Positions 23,691 to 48,865 of a stretch of 64,000 bases of DNA are shown here, in pieces (positions within the stretch are counted from its first letter, which is position 1; the number at the start of each line of letters is the position of its first letter). The position numbers were made by a program, and so were the translations under genes. The stretch lies in assembly GCA_007922305.1 (NCBI GenBank), contig ML677374.1:10842492-10906491 (forward strand). Reading direction: 5' to 3'. This stretch comes from Dermatemys mawii. Lineage: Eukaryota; Chordata; Testudines; Dermatemydidae. The notes beneath the pieces are model-generated. The model was not told the DNA's origin. It saw only the letters and a list, made by a program, of their open reading frames with translations, and did no database searches.

Positions 23691-24290
23691 GTCTCCACCC
23701 TCTACGCCGGGCTTGCGCGTGACGTCATCAGGGTGCGCCTTGCGCGCGCGCCGCTGCTGGAAACCCGGTGACCTTCAAAGGGGGCGGAAGCGGAAGCGGC
23801 GGGTCAGCTCAGTCAGGCCTGCGGCGTTCGCAAGGGCAGGAGGGTGCAGCAGACGCCGTTAGCGAGTCCATCCCCAGCCGCCAGCCATGCCGAGGGGCAG
23901 CAGGAGCCGCACGTCCCGCATGGCGCCGCCGGCCAGGTGAGCGGGGCGGGGCGTGTGAAAGGCGGGGAGGGGGGGTCCCGTTGATCTTACCTGGTCTCCC
24001 CAGACTGGGTGGGGCAGCAGCCCCCGTCCTGCCGCCCTCCGGTGCGGCCCTTGCGAGGCTCCTCTGAGGCGCCTCCCCAAGCGAGGGCGCAGGGAGCGCG
24101 GGGGATCCGCGCGGCCCAGCCCCGCGGTAGAGGAGGCGCGGAGGCCGCGGTTATGTAACAGTCTCCGCCCCCCCCCCCCTCGCCTGCAGGGGGAGGGGGG
24201 GTTCGTGGAGCGCTGTGGCCTTGTCCAGGCGGTAAATGTTTAACCGGCTCAGGAGCCATCCGATTTGTAGCCGCGTGGTTTAAACTAGGT
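23690..24290 (+). promoter_or_regulatory. CHCHD2 CpG-island promoter
   Basis: A CpG-rich block spans exon 1. A perfect palindromic CRE (TGACGTCA, 23720-23727) lies about 160 bp upstream of the ATG. Further down are a GC box (gggggcgg) and two adjacent GGAAGC motifs of ETS/GABP type (about 23774-23793). CRE plus ETS motifs without a TATA box fit a nuclear gene for a mitochondrial protein. Confidence 0.75.
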
Positions 24291-27210
24291 TGTGGCGCAG
24301 GATGGGCGGGCTGGAGATCAGCCCGGGCGAAACCGAGCGGGCTCTGGTGTAAAAGCCCGTGACACGTGGATTATGCCACGGTTCACAAATTTGATCTTTT
24401 CATTCAGGGTAGGGGCAGAGAGTCTGAATCGTATGTATCCGTTCGTGAAAGCTTTATGAAGTTCTCAAAGGGGACCTAAGCCTAAAGCATGAACAACCCT
24501 GTGTTAGCCCTTGTCTACACGTGGGGGGGGGGGGGGAGATTGACCTAAGCTATGCAACTTCAGCTACCTGAAAAATGTAGGTGAAGTGAATGTATTAGAT
24601 TGACTTGCTGTGGGGTCCACGCTATGCTATGTCGATGGGCAGGGTGACCAGATGTCCCCATTTTATAGGGACAATCCTGATTTTTGGAGCGCTTTCTTAC
24701 ATAGGCATCTGTTACCTCCCCACACCTTGTCCTGATTTTTCACACTTGTTATCTGGTCAACCTATTGATGGGAGATGCTCTCCTGTTGACTCCCCTTGCG
24801 TTTCTTGCTCAGGTGGAGTATAGGTGTCTACGGGAGAGTGATCTGTGGTCAATCTAGTGGGTCTTCACTAGGCCTACTAAATCGACTGCTGATGCAGCGA
24901 TCACCATGTGTTAATATCTGGGTAAGTGTAGACAAGCCCTCGTGTTCAGTCTTAGTATTATAGGACATGCATGTAGCATAAACATTACAGGTATTCAAAA
25001 ACTCAGCTTTTAAAGAGGGAGCCTTTTATAAAAGGTTGACTTTCATTAATGGTTGACTTTATTTTTTTTGGTCCTAATGCAGTCGTGCACCGCAAATGAG
25101 AGCTGCACCCCCTGCAGCTCGTGCGCCAGTACCAGCACCTGCCCCTGCCTCTGCGGTGACTTCTGCTGCTGCACCAAGACAGCCTGGTCTGATGGCACAG
25201 ATGGCTACAACAGCTGCAGGAGTAGCAGTAGGCTCAGCTGTAGGACATACACTGGGTCATGCCATGACAGGAGGATTTGGTGGAGGAAGCAGCGCTGAAG
25301 CTGCAAGGCCTGACATTACTTATCAGGTACATGGCTGATGTTGTATCTTAAGTCTGAGCTATGAATTAAATGGGAAACTTCTAAGGTGAGCCATAATGAC
25401 TGACGTTATAGGTCTAATGACAGATTAACACATGGTGATGGTATGTGGGGATACATCCATAATTCTATTCTAGTATATTTATCACCTTACCATTTACAAA
25501 GTGTACTTCAACCAGTTTAAATGGGTAGTCTCATGTAGTGATGGGCATACTGGCTTTAGAAGTGGCTGGCTCTTGACACGGCTCACCCCCTCAAAAAAGG
25601 GTCTGTAACAGTTATGCCTGTGAAATCTAATGCCCTTGTGGTTTGACTGGTAGATTTACTGTCAGAGTAATATGTTAAGGGTGGAAGCTTTTGGGGTATT
25701 CAAGCATTAACTGCCATTCTAGAATACATTAAGAGTTTGTGATGAAGGTCTGAAATATTTAGTTGTTGGATTTGTGTACGAGAAGTTTCATGTGCTGCTT
25801 TTCACTCAAGTAGAAAAAAAGACTAGATCGAATAAGAGGGTCAGCTAGAGGCTAGGTATAAGGCTCAGATTCTGTCAAATGCATTGGAACATCTTGTCTT
25901 GTTCTGCTTTTGTACCAAATTCTTAATCTTGCTGAACTAGACTGTCGAGTTATGGATCAGCTTTCCCTTAGTGCCCTTTCTGATCACATTTTTCTTTCAA
26001 ACGCAGATACAACTGCAATCCAAAACACTAGCTCATTTATCAACAAGTCTCCTAAATATAAGGGGAAACAGGAAAATACCTTAATGTTTTACTGAATTTA
26101 AATTGACCTCTATTCAACAATGTGATGCTTGGAACCAGACTTTTTTGGGTACTCTTGTCCCTGTGTTACTATATTGGTATTTGAATCCTTCTAGGGACAG
26201 TTCTTAGGATTTCATCTAATGTTCAGCAACGTAAGCCCACTAAGTTCCTAAGAATGGGAAGACTCCTTGTGACTTCAGTGGGGCCAGGATGTTACCTCTA
26301 GTACTTGAAAGTTGTGCAACTGTCGAAGGCAGCTCCTGCTGCTGCCGCCTTCACAGGGGAAGAAATAAGCAGAAATGTACCTATCGTAATAGGTCCTCTT
26401 AGGGTGTGGTTCTCTGCAGTTGAAATCTTCATCAAAGTTCATTTTTCATATATGTGAACTTGTGCTACTGTGGCTTCCTTTTCAGGAGCCTCAAGCTGCC
26501 CAGCCTGCATACCAGCAGCAGTCCCAGTATCCCCCCTGCCAGTATGAAATGAAGCAGTTTTTGGAGTGTGCACAGAACCAGAGTGACCTCAAACTGTGTG
26601 AGGGCTTCAGTGAGGTGCTGAAGCAATGCCGGTTTGCTAATGGTGAGTAGCTTATTTAGTCATGTGTAGTCTGGTGCAGATTTAAGTCACCTAATCAATA
26701 AGACTAATGATCGCAGGAATGGGCCTGTTCCTAGTCTCTCTATCAGAAGTGGACAAGAACCAGCATGGTAGTTGATAATATCTATTCTGGCTTGCATGTT
26801 AGAGCCCACTGTAGTAATTTCCAATGGAATTGAAAGAATGCACAAAAGCTTCTAAATTTGTTTCCTCCTTTGTATGTCCAAGTCAAATTCAAGTTGGATT
26901 CCAAAAGAGGAGTAACTCAAACTTGTACTAGCTATGGTAAACTCTAAGATGCATTTACAGTTGCTTGTCTAATTGTGGATGTTACTGTCTGTCAGCCATC
27001 TCTGCTGTTCTGCTTTTTGAGAAGTTGCCAATTGTGTGACTTAGTCTAAGCACAGTTGGAATATGAAGCCTAGTGATACCTAATGTCAATGAGGAATTAA
27101 GTCTTCCTGATTCATACAAAGCAGATTATTCCCTACCTGTGGATTAAAGGTTCTCAGCATTAGTTTATTTTGTCTAATTCTAACTGTTTAATTTTACAGG
27201 TTTACCCTAA
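23887..27210 (+). CDS. CHCHD2: Coiled-coil-helix-coiled-coil-helix domain-containing protein 2
   Basis: This is a mitochondrial intermembrane-space twin-CX9C protein that partners CHCHD10, supports cristae and respiration, and can also act in the nucleus. Coding exons are 23887-23936, 25083-25326, 26486-26642 and 27200-27210, with GT-AG junctions (462 nt = 153 aa plus stop; human 151). Residues 1-17 ([17 protein letters not shown]) form the basic N-terminal targeting segment. An Ala/Pro-rich linker precedes the conserved hydrophobic [20 protein letters not shown] (from about 53), and the CHCH domain follows. Its cysteines are C116/C126 and C136/C146, both exactly CX9C. The tail is FANGLP, with the last three codons split onto exon 4. 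All key residues are intact. It is transcribed away from NUPR2 and toward PHKG1. Confidence 0.98.
24506..24940. mobile_element. 'tctacac' MITE with a second element nested inside
   Basis: The termini agcccttgtctacac (24506-24520) and gtgtagacaagccct (24926-24940) are near-perfect inverted repeats. The interior is non-coding and is interrupted by a 'GGGTGACCAG' element (24640-24764). It sits in CHCHD2 intron 1. Confidence 0.8.
24640..24764 (+). mobile_element. 'GGGTGACCAG' hAT-like MITE, copy 4, nested
   Basis: The 125-bp element starts cagggtgaccagatg and ends ctggtcaaccta. It is flanked by tcgatggg (24632-24639) and ttgatggg (24765-24772), 7 of 8 matching. It inserted into the older element at 24506-24940, which gives a relative age order for the two families. 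Confidence 0.8.
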
Positions 27211-27516
27211 TCAGATCCTACAGAATGAAGAAGCTGAACATGAACATTCAAAAAAAAAAAAAATCTAAAATTGAAAGATGCTTCAGTAGTAAACAGGGGA
27301 AGTCTAAAGTTCTGTGACATCTTGTTAGTTCATATAGTCACAACTGCATGCCCGAACCTTGCCAGAACTTAATCCTTTAGATTTTTCTGCCACATTGATA
27401 AATGTGCTGAATGGTTCTAAACTGTACAAGATTCTGAAGATGGACAAAATATTTCAAGGGGGCCTAATCAAAACTAGTTGTTCTGAGTACATTGCTGTTG
27501 TGTAACTGTAAGACTA

Positions 27517-27522
27517 AATAAA
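27517..27522 (+). terminator. CHCHD2 poly(A) signal
   Basis: AATAAA lies 307 nt after the CHCHD2 stop codon and is followed by GT-rich sequence (gtgtttgaagtgtgtc). The mRNA probably ends at about 27540. Confidence 0.85.
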
Positions 27523-27954
27523 ATTCTCAGTGTTTGAAGTGTGTCTAATGAGCCTGCAAATTAGGAGTTATCACTTTCTTTGGGAATAAGATGTGGAAGT
27601 AGATCTTTAGGGAAAGACTCCTCCTATGTTAGCCTAAGGACAGTGTTTTCAGGAGAGCTTAGTGCACACACACATGTGCCCTGAATATAATAATCACTCT
27701 TGAAAGCCTGGTTCTGACCGTTGGTTCTGAGCATTTGAAAATCTGGCCCAAAGGGTATGAAGGAATAATACAACCTTGTCTCACAGCTGACATCTATCTT
27801 TGGAAAAACCTCAGTCATATGAAAATCAAATCTCCTAAATCAGTAGTCCCCAAATGCATATCATGTGGACAGTGCATAAGACTTCTCCTGCTCACAGTAA
27901 TCTCCATCACTTGCTTTTCTCCCTGGGCATTCTGCTTCTCACCTCCATTAGAAC

Positions 27955-28235
27955 CTTTCACAGTCAGAAGGGACCATGATGAACATCTAATCTGACCATT
28001 GAACTTTCCCCAATCTAATTCTGGTTTGAATTAGAGCATTTTTTTTTTTTTTTAGAAGCTTGATTTCTAAGTTGCCAGTGATAGGAAAAAGCACCACAAT
28101 CCTTGGTAAATTATCATAGGGGCTAGTTACCCTTTTTTTTTTTTTTAAAACTCCATCTTATTTCTGGTCTCCATTTGTCTAACTTCAGCTTCCAACTGAT
28201 GGATCTTCCAACCATCTTGGTGGTAACTGTCAGCC
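27955..28235 (-). mobile_element. CR1 LINE 3' end fragment
   Basis: The text 'cacagtcagaagggaccatgatg', 'catctaatctgacc', 'tgataggaaaaagcac' and 'ctggtctccatttgtctaac' is the inverted 3' part of a CR1 element, as also seen near 50350 and 54790. It is non-coding and interrupted by T runs. Confidence 0.6.
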
Positions 28236-31200
28236 TCTCTCTTTCCCCTACCTGGGAATGGTACCAGTAAAGGCACCTATGGTAATGTCTCCTTGTTTCC
28301 AGCTACTCAGCCTCTGACAAACTTGGACTTTTAAAGTATCTGGAAACAAGGAACATTAGCATTGTGGGCCTACATCTCACCAGCTCAAGCTGGGAACTAC
28401 TAAAGCAATTGACATCACTGAATACACAAGATTTGTCCCCCTAAGGATGAACTACCAGGCTTCATTAGGATCTCTCCCTTCAAATAATTGGGTTAAGGGG
28501 TGCTGCCTGAACCTATTCCATCTTAATCACTTCAAGCTTAACAAAAGGGAGAGGGGGCTAATCAGGGGAAGTTCCTGCAGAAGTCAGAGGTTTTCAGTAA
28601 TTGGAAGTGTGTAACTTAACAACTGTATATATGTTTCACTGAACAAGAGCTGAATGATGACCAATACATCAAACCCGAGATCACATTTGAAGGGTGACTC
28701 TGTACTCTATTGATATTTTCTAGAAGGTGCAATTCACTTGAACAGGCAAAATTCTGGCTCCCAAGAGCAGCAGAAACTGAATAGGTGGCAGGTTCCCTTC
28801 TTCCACTGTAGGGAAAGATCATCAAGAAACATTCTCATACGGTCAACAATATTCTTAGGGTAGCAAGCCAATCCTGCATGGTGGGATGCAGTTCAGTTGT
28901 CTTCAGCAGCTGCTGGGTGTACTAGTGCTGCTAGAAACAGCCTGTACTGCTACATATTAGTGACCTTTGCAACTATTGGCTAAAAATCTCTAAAGAAAGA
29001 ATTGGAAGTAGTCTGATTTGAAGATGTCCTCCTTAACTGCTCCACTAGAGGGTGTTGCTGTATATTCTGTAAAAACAGCTTAGGAATGTCAAGTGAAATT
29101 CAGCTGCATTTAAAACCTGTAAAAGCCATGAATGGGATCTTATTCACAACTGGAAAAAGCACTATGTTTTTAGATGGGCTCAGAGCTCTGCAACTCCAGT
29201 ACATCACAGGGGAAGGAAATGGCAGTTACATTAATTGCTTTCCACTAGTCCCCTACTTTCCTGTTGTGATAGTGTTGATATTGCCCTGTTTTCCATAGGT
29301 ATTGGTATACCAGCATACAACCTGACTGCTCCCAGGCCAAGGCCTTGGCTTAAGACTTTCTGGTGTGAAAAACAAATTTTATGCCTTAAACAATGCAAAT
29401 GTTCAAGATACTAAACTTACATGGAGCAAGAAAGATAGAAGTAATAAAGTATTCTGTGCAGTACTGCAAAAGAGGTTAGGGGTAAGACCCCCATTTACCA
29501 TGCCATACACATTTCTGCTTTTCCTACATTAGTAAAAGCTGAGAATACATCTTATGTATGTTAGAGGAATCTGCTATCTTGGAACAAGTAAGCTTAAACG
29601 TGATTAGCTTGTGGTTAGGCTGTAGATGTATAGCTATGCAAATTGTTATGGTGCGGCTGGAATTTATTTCAAGAATAGTATCCAAAGTAAGAGCTGGACT
29701 AAAGTACAATGATACACGTAGGTATGGGAAAAGTTTGATAAGGTCAAGAGAGCAGTGCAACAGTTTGAATAACAACCTGGATATGAATCTTTATCAGTAT
29801 GTGTCTTTAAAGGTGGCTTTGCAGGCTGAGCACTTGCTCTTGAGGTAAAGCAGGGGTTTTTCTCTTCCCTTCACACCACAACTTCACATTTTAGCCTCAA
29901 ATTTACTTCTGTAAAGGTTTCCTAGGAATTGTGTGGCTGCTCCTGTGGTGTCATGGGAGCCGTGGCAAGAATAGCCACAGAAGTTTAAAAAGTGTGCATA
30001 GTGTTCCAGTTATAAGGAACTGGGCAGATGTGCTGCAGCAAAAGAGCTGAGTCAAGAACTGGGCAAGGCAAAGCTGACAGGTGACCTATTTCCGGCGTTG
30101 AGAACAGGAGTACAAGGTGGTCAGAGAACCCTCTCAATCTTATTATTGAGTATACATGTTAGCAGAAATGTTCAAAGATCAGAGAGGGAAGCAAGCATGA
30201 AGGACAAAGGCAGTGAAGATGGGGCTTCTCATCTTATTACTACTCTAGCTTGATTACCTCCCACTCCTCTGGCTGCACTTCAGAAACATGCATGCTGGGG
30301 TTACAAGACCTTTTTCTTCTCTGAACATGAAGTCCATAAAAATCATATCTAATAACAGTTGTGAATTGGCTCCAAATGCTTAGAAAAAATACTGATCACT
30401 TACAAGAAACTACTCAGTCAGCTATAGAATGCTATTACCATTCAATAACATGTAGGAGGCCCAGGAAAGCATTGCTACCTGTTGAATGGTTTCTGGTCGC
30501 TTCAAAATAGGGTCATTCATGTTGCTTTTCCTGGCCTTCCACTTCTAAACAGAAATTAAATGAATGTTTTGGTGATGTACGTTCACATCTGAGGCTCTGG
30601 CTTTGCTCCCAAGTCACACTGCAATTTATTTTTGGCTTTGCAGCGCTCACACAGACACTGACCGGCAATGAGTTAGCAGCTGTGCTGAAGGCTGGGTGGT
30701 TATCGTGGAACTGTAAAAGTGGTCGGTGTCTCAGACCCTTATTGTTCAAGTTCATTTTGACTTTTTTGGTGGTAATTTGATCCCTAATTGCTGCTCCAGG
30801 AAAATTTGGGCTGAAAGTAGAAGGCAGAATTGGCAAAGAGGTAATGGTAAGTAGGAACTGGCTGTGTCTAGAAACAGCTCTCTTTAAAGGAAACAAACAG
30901 TAGTACATCTACAAAGAGTGCAGGGGGAGCATATGAAGCAACAGGTTAGAGCTACAAACTGTTGATATGTTGCGATGTTTTATATAGCATCTTACAAGTG
31001 ATCACCAATAATCATTCTCAATTGTAAGGCAGAGATCCTTATTTTCTTACGTGCCTATGGCTTGTTGGAGCCTTTTGGTATTGTAAAAGTAATGATGTAA
31101 TCTTGCTGGAGTTGAACGCCTCCCTCAAATCCAGGAGTGAATGCTAAAACCAGTAACATTACTGAAACAAAATTATATTGTCTAATCAGGCCTTTGGAAT

Positions 31201-31424
31201 AGATCGTGTCAAATGCTGCTGTCCTTACAATATTGTAGCAGTGTAACTGGAATTAATCCATTTACTGCACTGGTGTCAAAGTAGAATTTGGCCCATTATC
31301 TTGCAGTATTGAGCTTTATCCTTTACCAAGTATGTTCATTTGAAGGGTGTATCAAGAGTAAAAAGACTGGTACCCATCAGTTCAGAGAGATCCTAGTCCT
31401 GTATCTTCTATATTCTTCAGGATT

Positions 31425-31700
31425 TAATATGGGTTGCCAAACCATGGCTTGTGAGCCACATGCAGCTCTTTTACAATTGAAGAGTGGCTCCTTGAGCCCA
31501 CCATGTCCCCCCGTCCCCACTTCTCAGACCAACAGATTGCCAGGGATGGAGAGTATGGGGTTTTTACCTGGCAGAGAGTGAGGGGCTTGGGGCCCATGCA
31601 GAAGCCCCGAGCCCTGGCATGCGTGCCCAGATCTCGAGGTTATGAAGATTATCATATGTGGCTCAGAGGGTCAGTAAATTTGTGTGTATAAATTAAACCA
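31425..31700. mobile_element. Dispersed non-autonomous element remnant
   Basis: 'gggttgccaaaccatgg', 'gagccacatgcagctctt' and the downstream 'tatgtggctcagagggtc' belong to a common reptile interspersed repeat. It has an internal GC-rich body and no intact coding sequence. Superfamily uncertain; probably a DNA transposon. Confidence 0.45.
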
Positions 31701-32040
31701 GGGGTGGCCAATCCGTTATATCAGGCTATAAAAGTTTCAAAATACATGATATCGGGATAATATGAAATGCAGACTTGGTGCAGATGTCTATGTTTATCTA
31801 TGCTGAGATCATGGATTTTCCTTCTCTAAGTAAAGACTAATATTACCCTGATAAAGACGACTCCTTTTACAGGACCAGCAATACTATTGGACTGTTCTGC
31901 TGCTGTTAGTTCTGTAAAGAGGGGCCAGTGGATTTTAAGCAAGCTCTGTTGGGCTGGAGCTTGCTGCATCCATTGAAGTCTATGGGAGCCCTCCCTCCGA
32001 AGAGAACTCGGAATCTAGGTCTTTCCCCCCAAAAGTAGAC

Positions 32041-32070
32041 CAAAGAAAGAAAGAAAGAGAGAGAGAGAGA
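32041..32070. repeat. (GAAA)n(GA)n microsatellite
   Basis: About three GAAA units are followed by about seven GA units, forming a simple purine tract. Confidence 0.85.
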
Positions 32071-32534
32071 CCTTAAAGGTCTGATCTTGCATTTCCCAGG
32101 AAGTACAAAGCATTCAGCTCCCACTGAAGTCGTCCAATCAGGCCCTTAAGATTTAAAAAATCCTTAGGACCCTAGCCAGCAAGGTATTGAGCACTTCAGC
32201 TTCCTGTGGCAGTAGAGGGCCCTCAGCACCTCACCTGGTGGGAGAAGACATGACTAAGAGAGGTGTTGTGGTGGGTGTATGTGCCTTGATAGCACCTGCC
32301 TTGCCAGGTGCCACCATTGTCCCTGAGCTCAGTAGACAGTGAGCTTTGGCTATGGGACTCTCTGCCCCTGTATACCTGTAAAGGACCCTGACAAGCCAAA
32401 GATTTCTCAAGTTTCTATTGATTTGGGTTGCCCAGCTTGAGGCCTGGCTTTCAGAGAGCACCAATCACCTGGTCTCTGAAAATCAGGGCCCTTTCTCCCA
32501 TCTCATGTGGGGTACCAGTGGCTTTTGAAAACCT

Positions 32535-32680
32535 CAGCAGTTGTAGAGCAGCAGTGGTTTGAGCACAGGCCTGGGAGCCAGTAACACTTCCGATGCCAGC
32601 TCACTGTGTGCACCTGGGCGTACTACTTAACCTCTAAGCTTCCCGCCCCCCAGAGCTGTAAAATTAAAATAGTTACCTTA
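32535..32680 (+). repeat. tRNA-derived SINE/MIR-like fragment
   Basis: 'gagcagcagtggtttgagc' followed by 'cctgggagcc' and 'cacctgggcgtactacttaa' is the degenerate head and core of a tRNA-derived SINE of the MIR type. Confidence 0.45.
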
Positions 32681-34318
32681 ATTCCTCCCAAGCTTTGGGG
32701 CCCTGTTCAGCCAACTCTCTCTATTCGGCAAGGCACTTGAGCAGGCTAGAGTAAATGGGACTCAAGCAGACACTTTGCTGAACTGCGGCTATAGTGGGGG
32801 TGCTGGTGCTGGCCCTTTAAAGCCCTTGCTTTACTACAGGAAGGAAATCCCGCCCCTGCCATCCCCGCAAGAATCCAGTGTTATTCACTGGAATTCTTCC
32901 TGCAGGACTGGAGGAATTTTAAAGGGCCTGGATTGCACCCAGTAATGGGAGTCCATGAGTGCTCACTCCAGGCAAGGAGTTAAGCAGCCCCTCTTGGGCA
33001 GTGCTGTGGCAACAGAGCCTCTGTTCCTCTGGCTGGGAGATAACGAGCCAGGGAGCTACAGCGTCTGTGCACGTCTGGTATCCTCAGTAAACAGATCCCT
33101 GTGCTCACTACAGCCTCTACTCTGAGGGACGCTCCAGGGGCAGGATAGTCAGGAAAGGGACAAGATTTCAAAAGTGATTTGGGAGACCTCAAAGTTTGGT
33201 GGCCCCAACTTGAGACACCTTAGAGTAGCCTGATTTTCAGCAGGTGGGTGCTCAGTGCTTTCTGAAGGCTGTTCTAAGCCAGCTGAAGTTGGGAACCCAA
33301 AAATGGAGGCCCTGCCTTCAGCTGACCTTCAACCTGAGCTCCACTGTAGTCTTTCTGGGTCTCTTGCTGCTGGGTCCTCTGTAGAAGCCCCCACCCCTGG
33401 CCAATCTCACTGTTTCTGGCAGGAGTTCTGTTCACTTGTCTGGAGTCCCTGGAGGTGCTTCCCAGGTCCTATCACAGGCAGATCAACAGGGGCCCTTGCT
33501 CAAATCAGGCTAATAGTGTCCCCTAACCAGAGGGGAAGGAAAGGCAGGTACTGCCTAAGCAGGGCTTCCCTTGCAACCGGAGCTCACTGGCACCCTTCCT
33601 ACTCCTGGACAAGCTTCCCCTCCTCCTCTGTGGACAGTTTCACCTTCTTAAGCTCCCCATCTCCAGGGGGTGCATGTTCTTCAGTGGGCCTAATTGGCCT
33701 GTCTGAGTGCAGGACTGCTATTTAGCCTGTCTACTAGCCCCCCAAGCTTGTGGGACACTTTGGTCTATTGAAGTCAGTGGCATGTTTCCATAACTTCAAT
33801 GGGATTTAAATCTGGCACAGAATAGGACATTCCCCATCAGTGAAATGCTCCCTTTCATTTTATCACTTTCTATTGCCTACCCGGACTTTCGCCTGGCTTT
33901 AGAAGGAAGCAGAAACCAGGCCAGCTCTCATGAGCACCATGCCACCTCATCATCACTGCTGTGTGCACATATGGTGAATGGACCTTATCCTGGGACAGTG
34001 ATGAGCACAATTTGGTTTGGATTCTGGACCAGATCCTCAGAGGCAGGCAGGCTTCTAACTCCCATTTATTTCAGTGACAGGAACCTCAGTGCCTCTGTTT
34101 CCAGTTCTAAGATCTATCAGACATCAGGACTCAGAATAAAAGACAGACCCTTGGAAATCCAATAATACAAAGGTGCAGGTCCATTTTTAGCCATGAAGAC
34201 TAAAGAGCTGGTTAGAAGCAAAAAGACAGCCATGGTACTATTTAGTTGCTTTTTTCTTGTTTTAGCTATTTGTTACCTTGAAGCAAGACTTTAGAGTGGG
34301 CTCAGTGAGGATCCAAAC

Positions 34319-47142
<12,824 letters not shown>

Positions 47143-48470
47143 TTTATCCCTGAGTAAAACTGCTTCAGCACCATCTTAGCTTAAGTTTATAAGAGCTAAG
47201 GCAAGCAGACTCTCTGAAAACTAAGCGCAGGTCACCTTTATGTTTTCCCCAACAAAATCTCATCAGATAATATTAAACCCAGCCTGTGCCAAACACCAAC
47301 AGCCTTATTTGGCCTTCAAAAGACACCAGGTGCACAAACCTCTGCACAGCCCCATCAAACTTCAACGAAAGTTTTCCCTGTGTAAGGCCTCTGCACTTTG
47401 ACCTTGCCAGACCGATATTCAACTCTCCTCCGAAATGTCATTTAAAGACCTGATTTTTTTAGAAGTGGCCTCTGATTGTACAGCTGTAAGTAACAGTGTG
47501 TGCGTGAATATACCCTCAAATGAGGCAAGTGAACATCTTAAACATCTGTGGCCTTATCTCACAGCACTTTTGAAAATCAAGTCTTTCAGGACATGAATAC
47601 CGTGGTGTGTTCAGTGCCTGTTCCGCCATCTGCAAAATGAGGCTAATGTACTGATCTCCTTTGTAAGGTGCTTTGAGATCCACCAATGAAAAGTGCTGTA
47701 TAAAAGCTAGGTGTTATCCCCTGAGCTCTTGCTTTATTTAGCTTTAGGGGCTAGCCCATTTTTTACTCTCAAAGAAAGCCTGTCCCCTGGGCTGTAGTAA
47801 TTGGCAGTTAATAACTCAGCCTTTAATACAAGCTGAAGAAACCTTCCCTACCTGCTTGTCCACCAAATCCTGGAAGAAAAGAAGTTGTGAGAAAACTACC
47901 ACCCTCAGATTTGTGTCACTAGCAAAAAGTGGACACGGCCAAATCCCCCAAATGGCAAAAAGCCACCCGCTGTTTTCACACGCAATCAGAGCCTTCATCT
48001 TAATGGACTCCACTGACTCCTTCCTTCCTCTCAGGGACAGGGCATAGCCTGAAGGGTGACTAGCATCTCACCTAGCCAACAGCTTCCATGATGTCATTCT
48101 CACTGCCAGCCTTGGTTACCACCGTTCTAACCCATCAATCTACAACTCAAGCCTTAAGTGTGACCGATGTTTTGTTTCCAAAGGTTTAATGCACTATGTT
48201 GAAGAGTAGCAATTCATTTTATGCATCTATAACTTAAGCTGAATTTTTAAAACAGCCTTTGAGTGATGGAAAATGCACATTGCAGCTAATGGTGACCTGC
48301 ACACTGCGTGTGCATTTAGGAGACATTTTAAAAGACGTGGGGCTAATACACAGACCACACATTAGTCAAAAGGGTCAATGGCTTCAGTTTATTCATGTCT
48401 ATTTTATCAGTGCAGCTGTACATGGTTTTGTAAACTGTTTACATGTCAATAAATAGGCTTCATTTTACTT
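47143..48470 (+). other. PHKG1 3' UTR
   Basis: Sequence from the PHKG1 stop to just past the poly(A) signal at 48448-48453. It includes an old SINE tail at about 47600-47725 ('aggtgctttgagatccacc', 'gtgctgtataaaagctag'). No convincing separate gene is present. Confidence 0.7.
48448..48453 (+). terminator. PHKG1 poly(A) signal
   Basis: AATAAA in 'tgtcaataaataggcttc', followed by the GT-rich 'gctggtgtgacgtgg'. It lies 1.3 kb after the stop codon. Confidence 0.7.
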
Positions 48471-48689
48471 AGCTGGTGTGACGTGGCATTTTTAAGCTGG
48501 TGCCTGTTGTATTCTTACTATCAAGCAACGTACTGTTAGGCTGGGATTTGCACAGGAGCTTAAAGCATTAGATGCCCAACTCCCACTGAATGCCAATGGG
48601 AGTTAGATGTCTAACTCCTTTAGCTCACCCCTTTTTGTAAACCTCAGCCATAATGCTTAGCATTTATAGTCAAATGCTTTACTGACACT

Positions 48690-48865
48690 AAGGTTATGTC
48701 TACACTTGCCCTTTAAAGTGCAAAATGTCCCTTGTTTGTGCTAGAACCGTGGGAGCATCTACACTTGTTAATGACTTTTTACAGTGAAACTCTAAAGTTT
48801 CACTGCAAAAAGAAAACCACCTTCCCGAGAGGCATACAGCTCTTACTACTGTTTTTTGCCCTGTT
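48690..48865. mobile_element. 'tctacac'-family remnant
   Basis: 'aaggttatgtctacacttgcc' and the internal 'gagcatctacacttgtta' with 'actctaaagtttcactgc' resemble the other inverted-repeat elements of this window. The right border is unclear. Confidence 0.4.

Larger units (their letters stand above)
27545..34265. other. Intergenic interval CHCHD2-PHKG1
   Basis: No protein exon is recognisable in this 6.7 kb. It holds an inverted CR1 3' end (27955-28235), a dispersed repeat ('gagccacatgcagctctt', about 31425-31700), a GA-rich microsatellite (32041-32070) and a SINE-like segment (32535-32680). The untranslated first exon and promoter of PHKG1 are expected here but I cannot place them. Confidence 0.6.

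Noticed and set aside
25053..25298. Cysteine/serine-rich frame over CHCHD2 exon 2
   Set aside because: It is the +1 frame of the Ala/Pro-rich CHCHD2 exon; the correct frame matches CHCHD2 throughout.
30513..30908. 131-codon minus-strand frame
   Set aside because: No family resemblance and no promoter or poly(A) context; it is treated as chance.
33255..33725. 156-codon frame in the CHCHD2-PHKG1 interval
   Set aside because: There is no recognisable domain, signal or splice context, and composition is typical of stop-poor, moderately GC-rich intergenic DNA.
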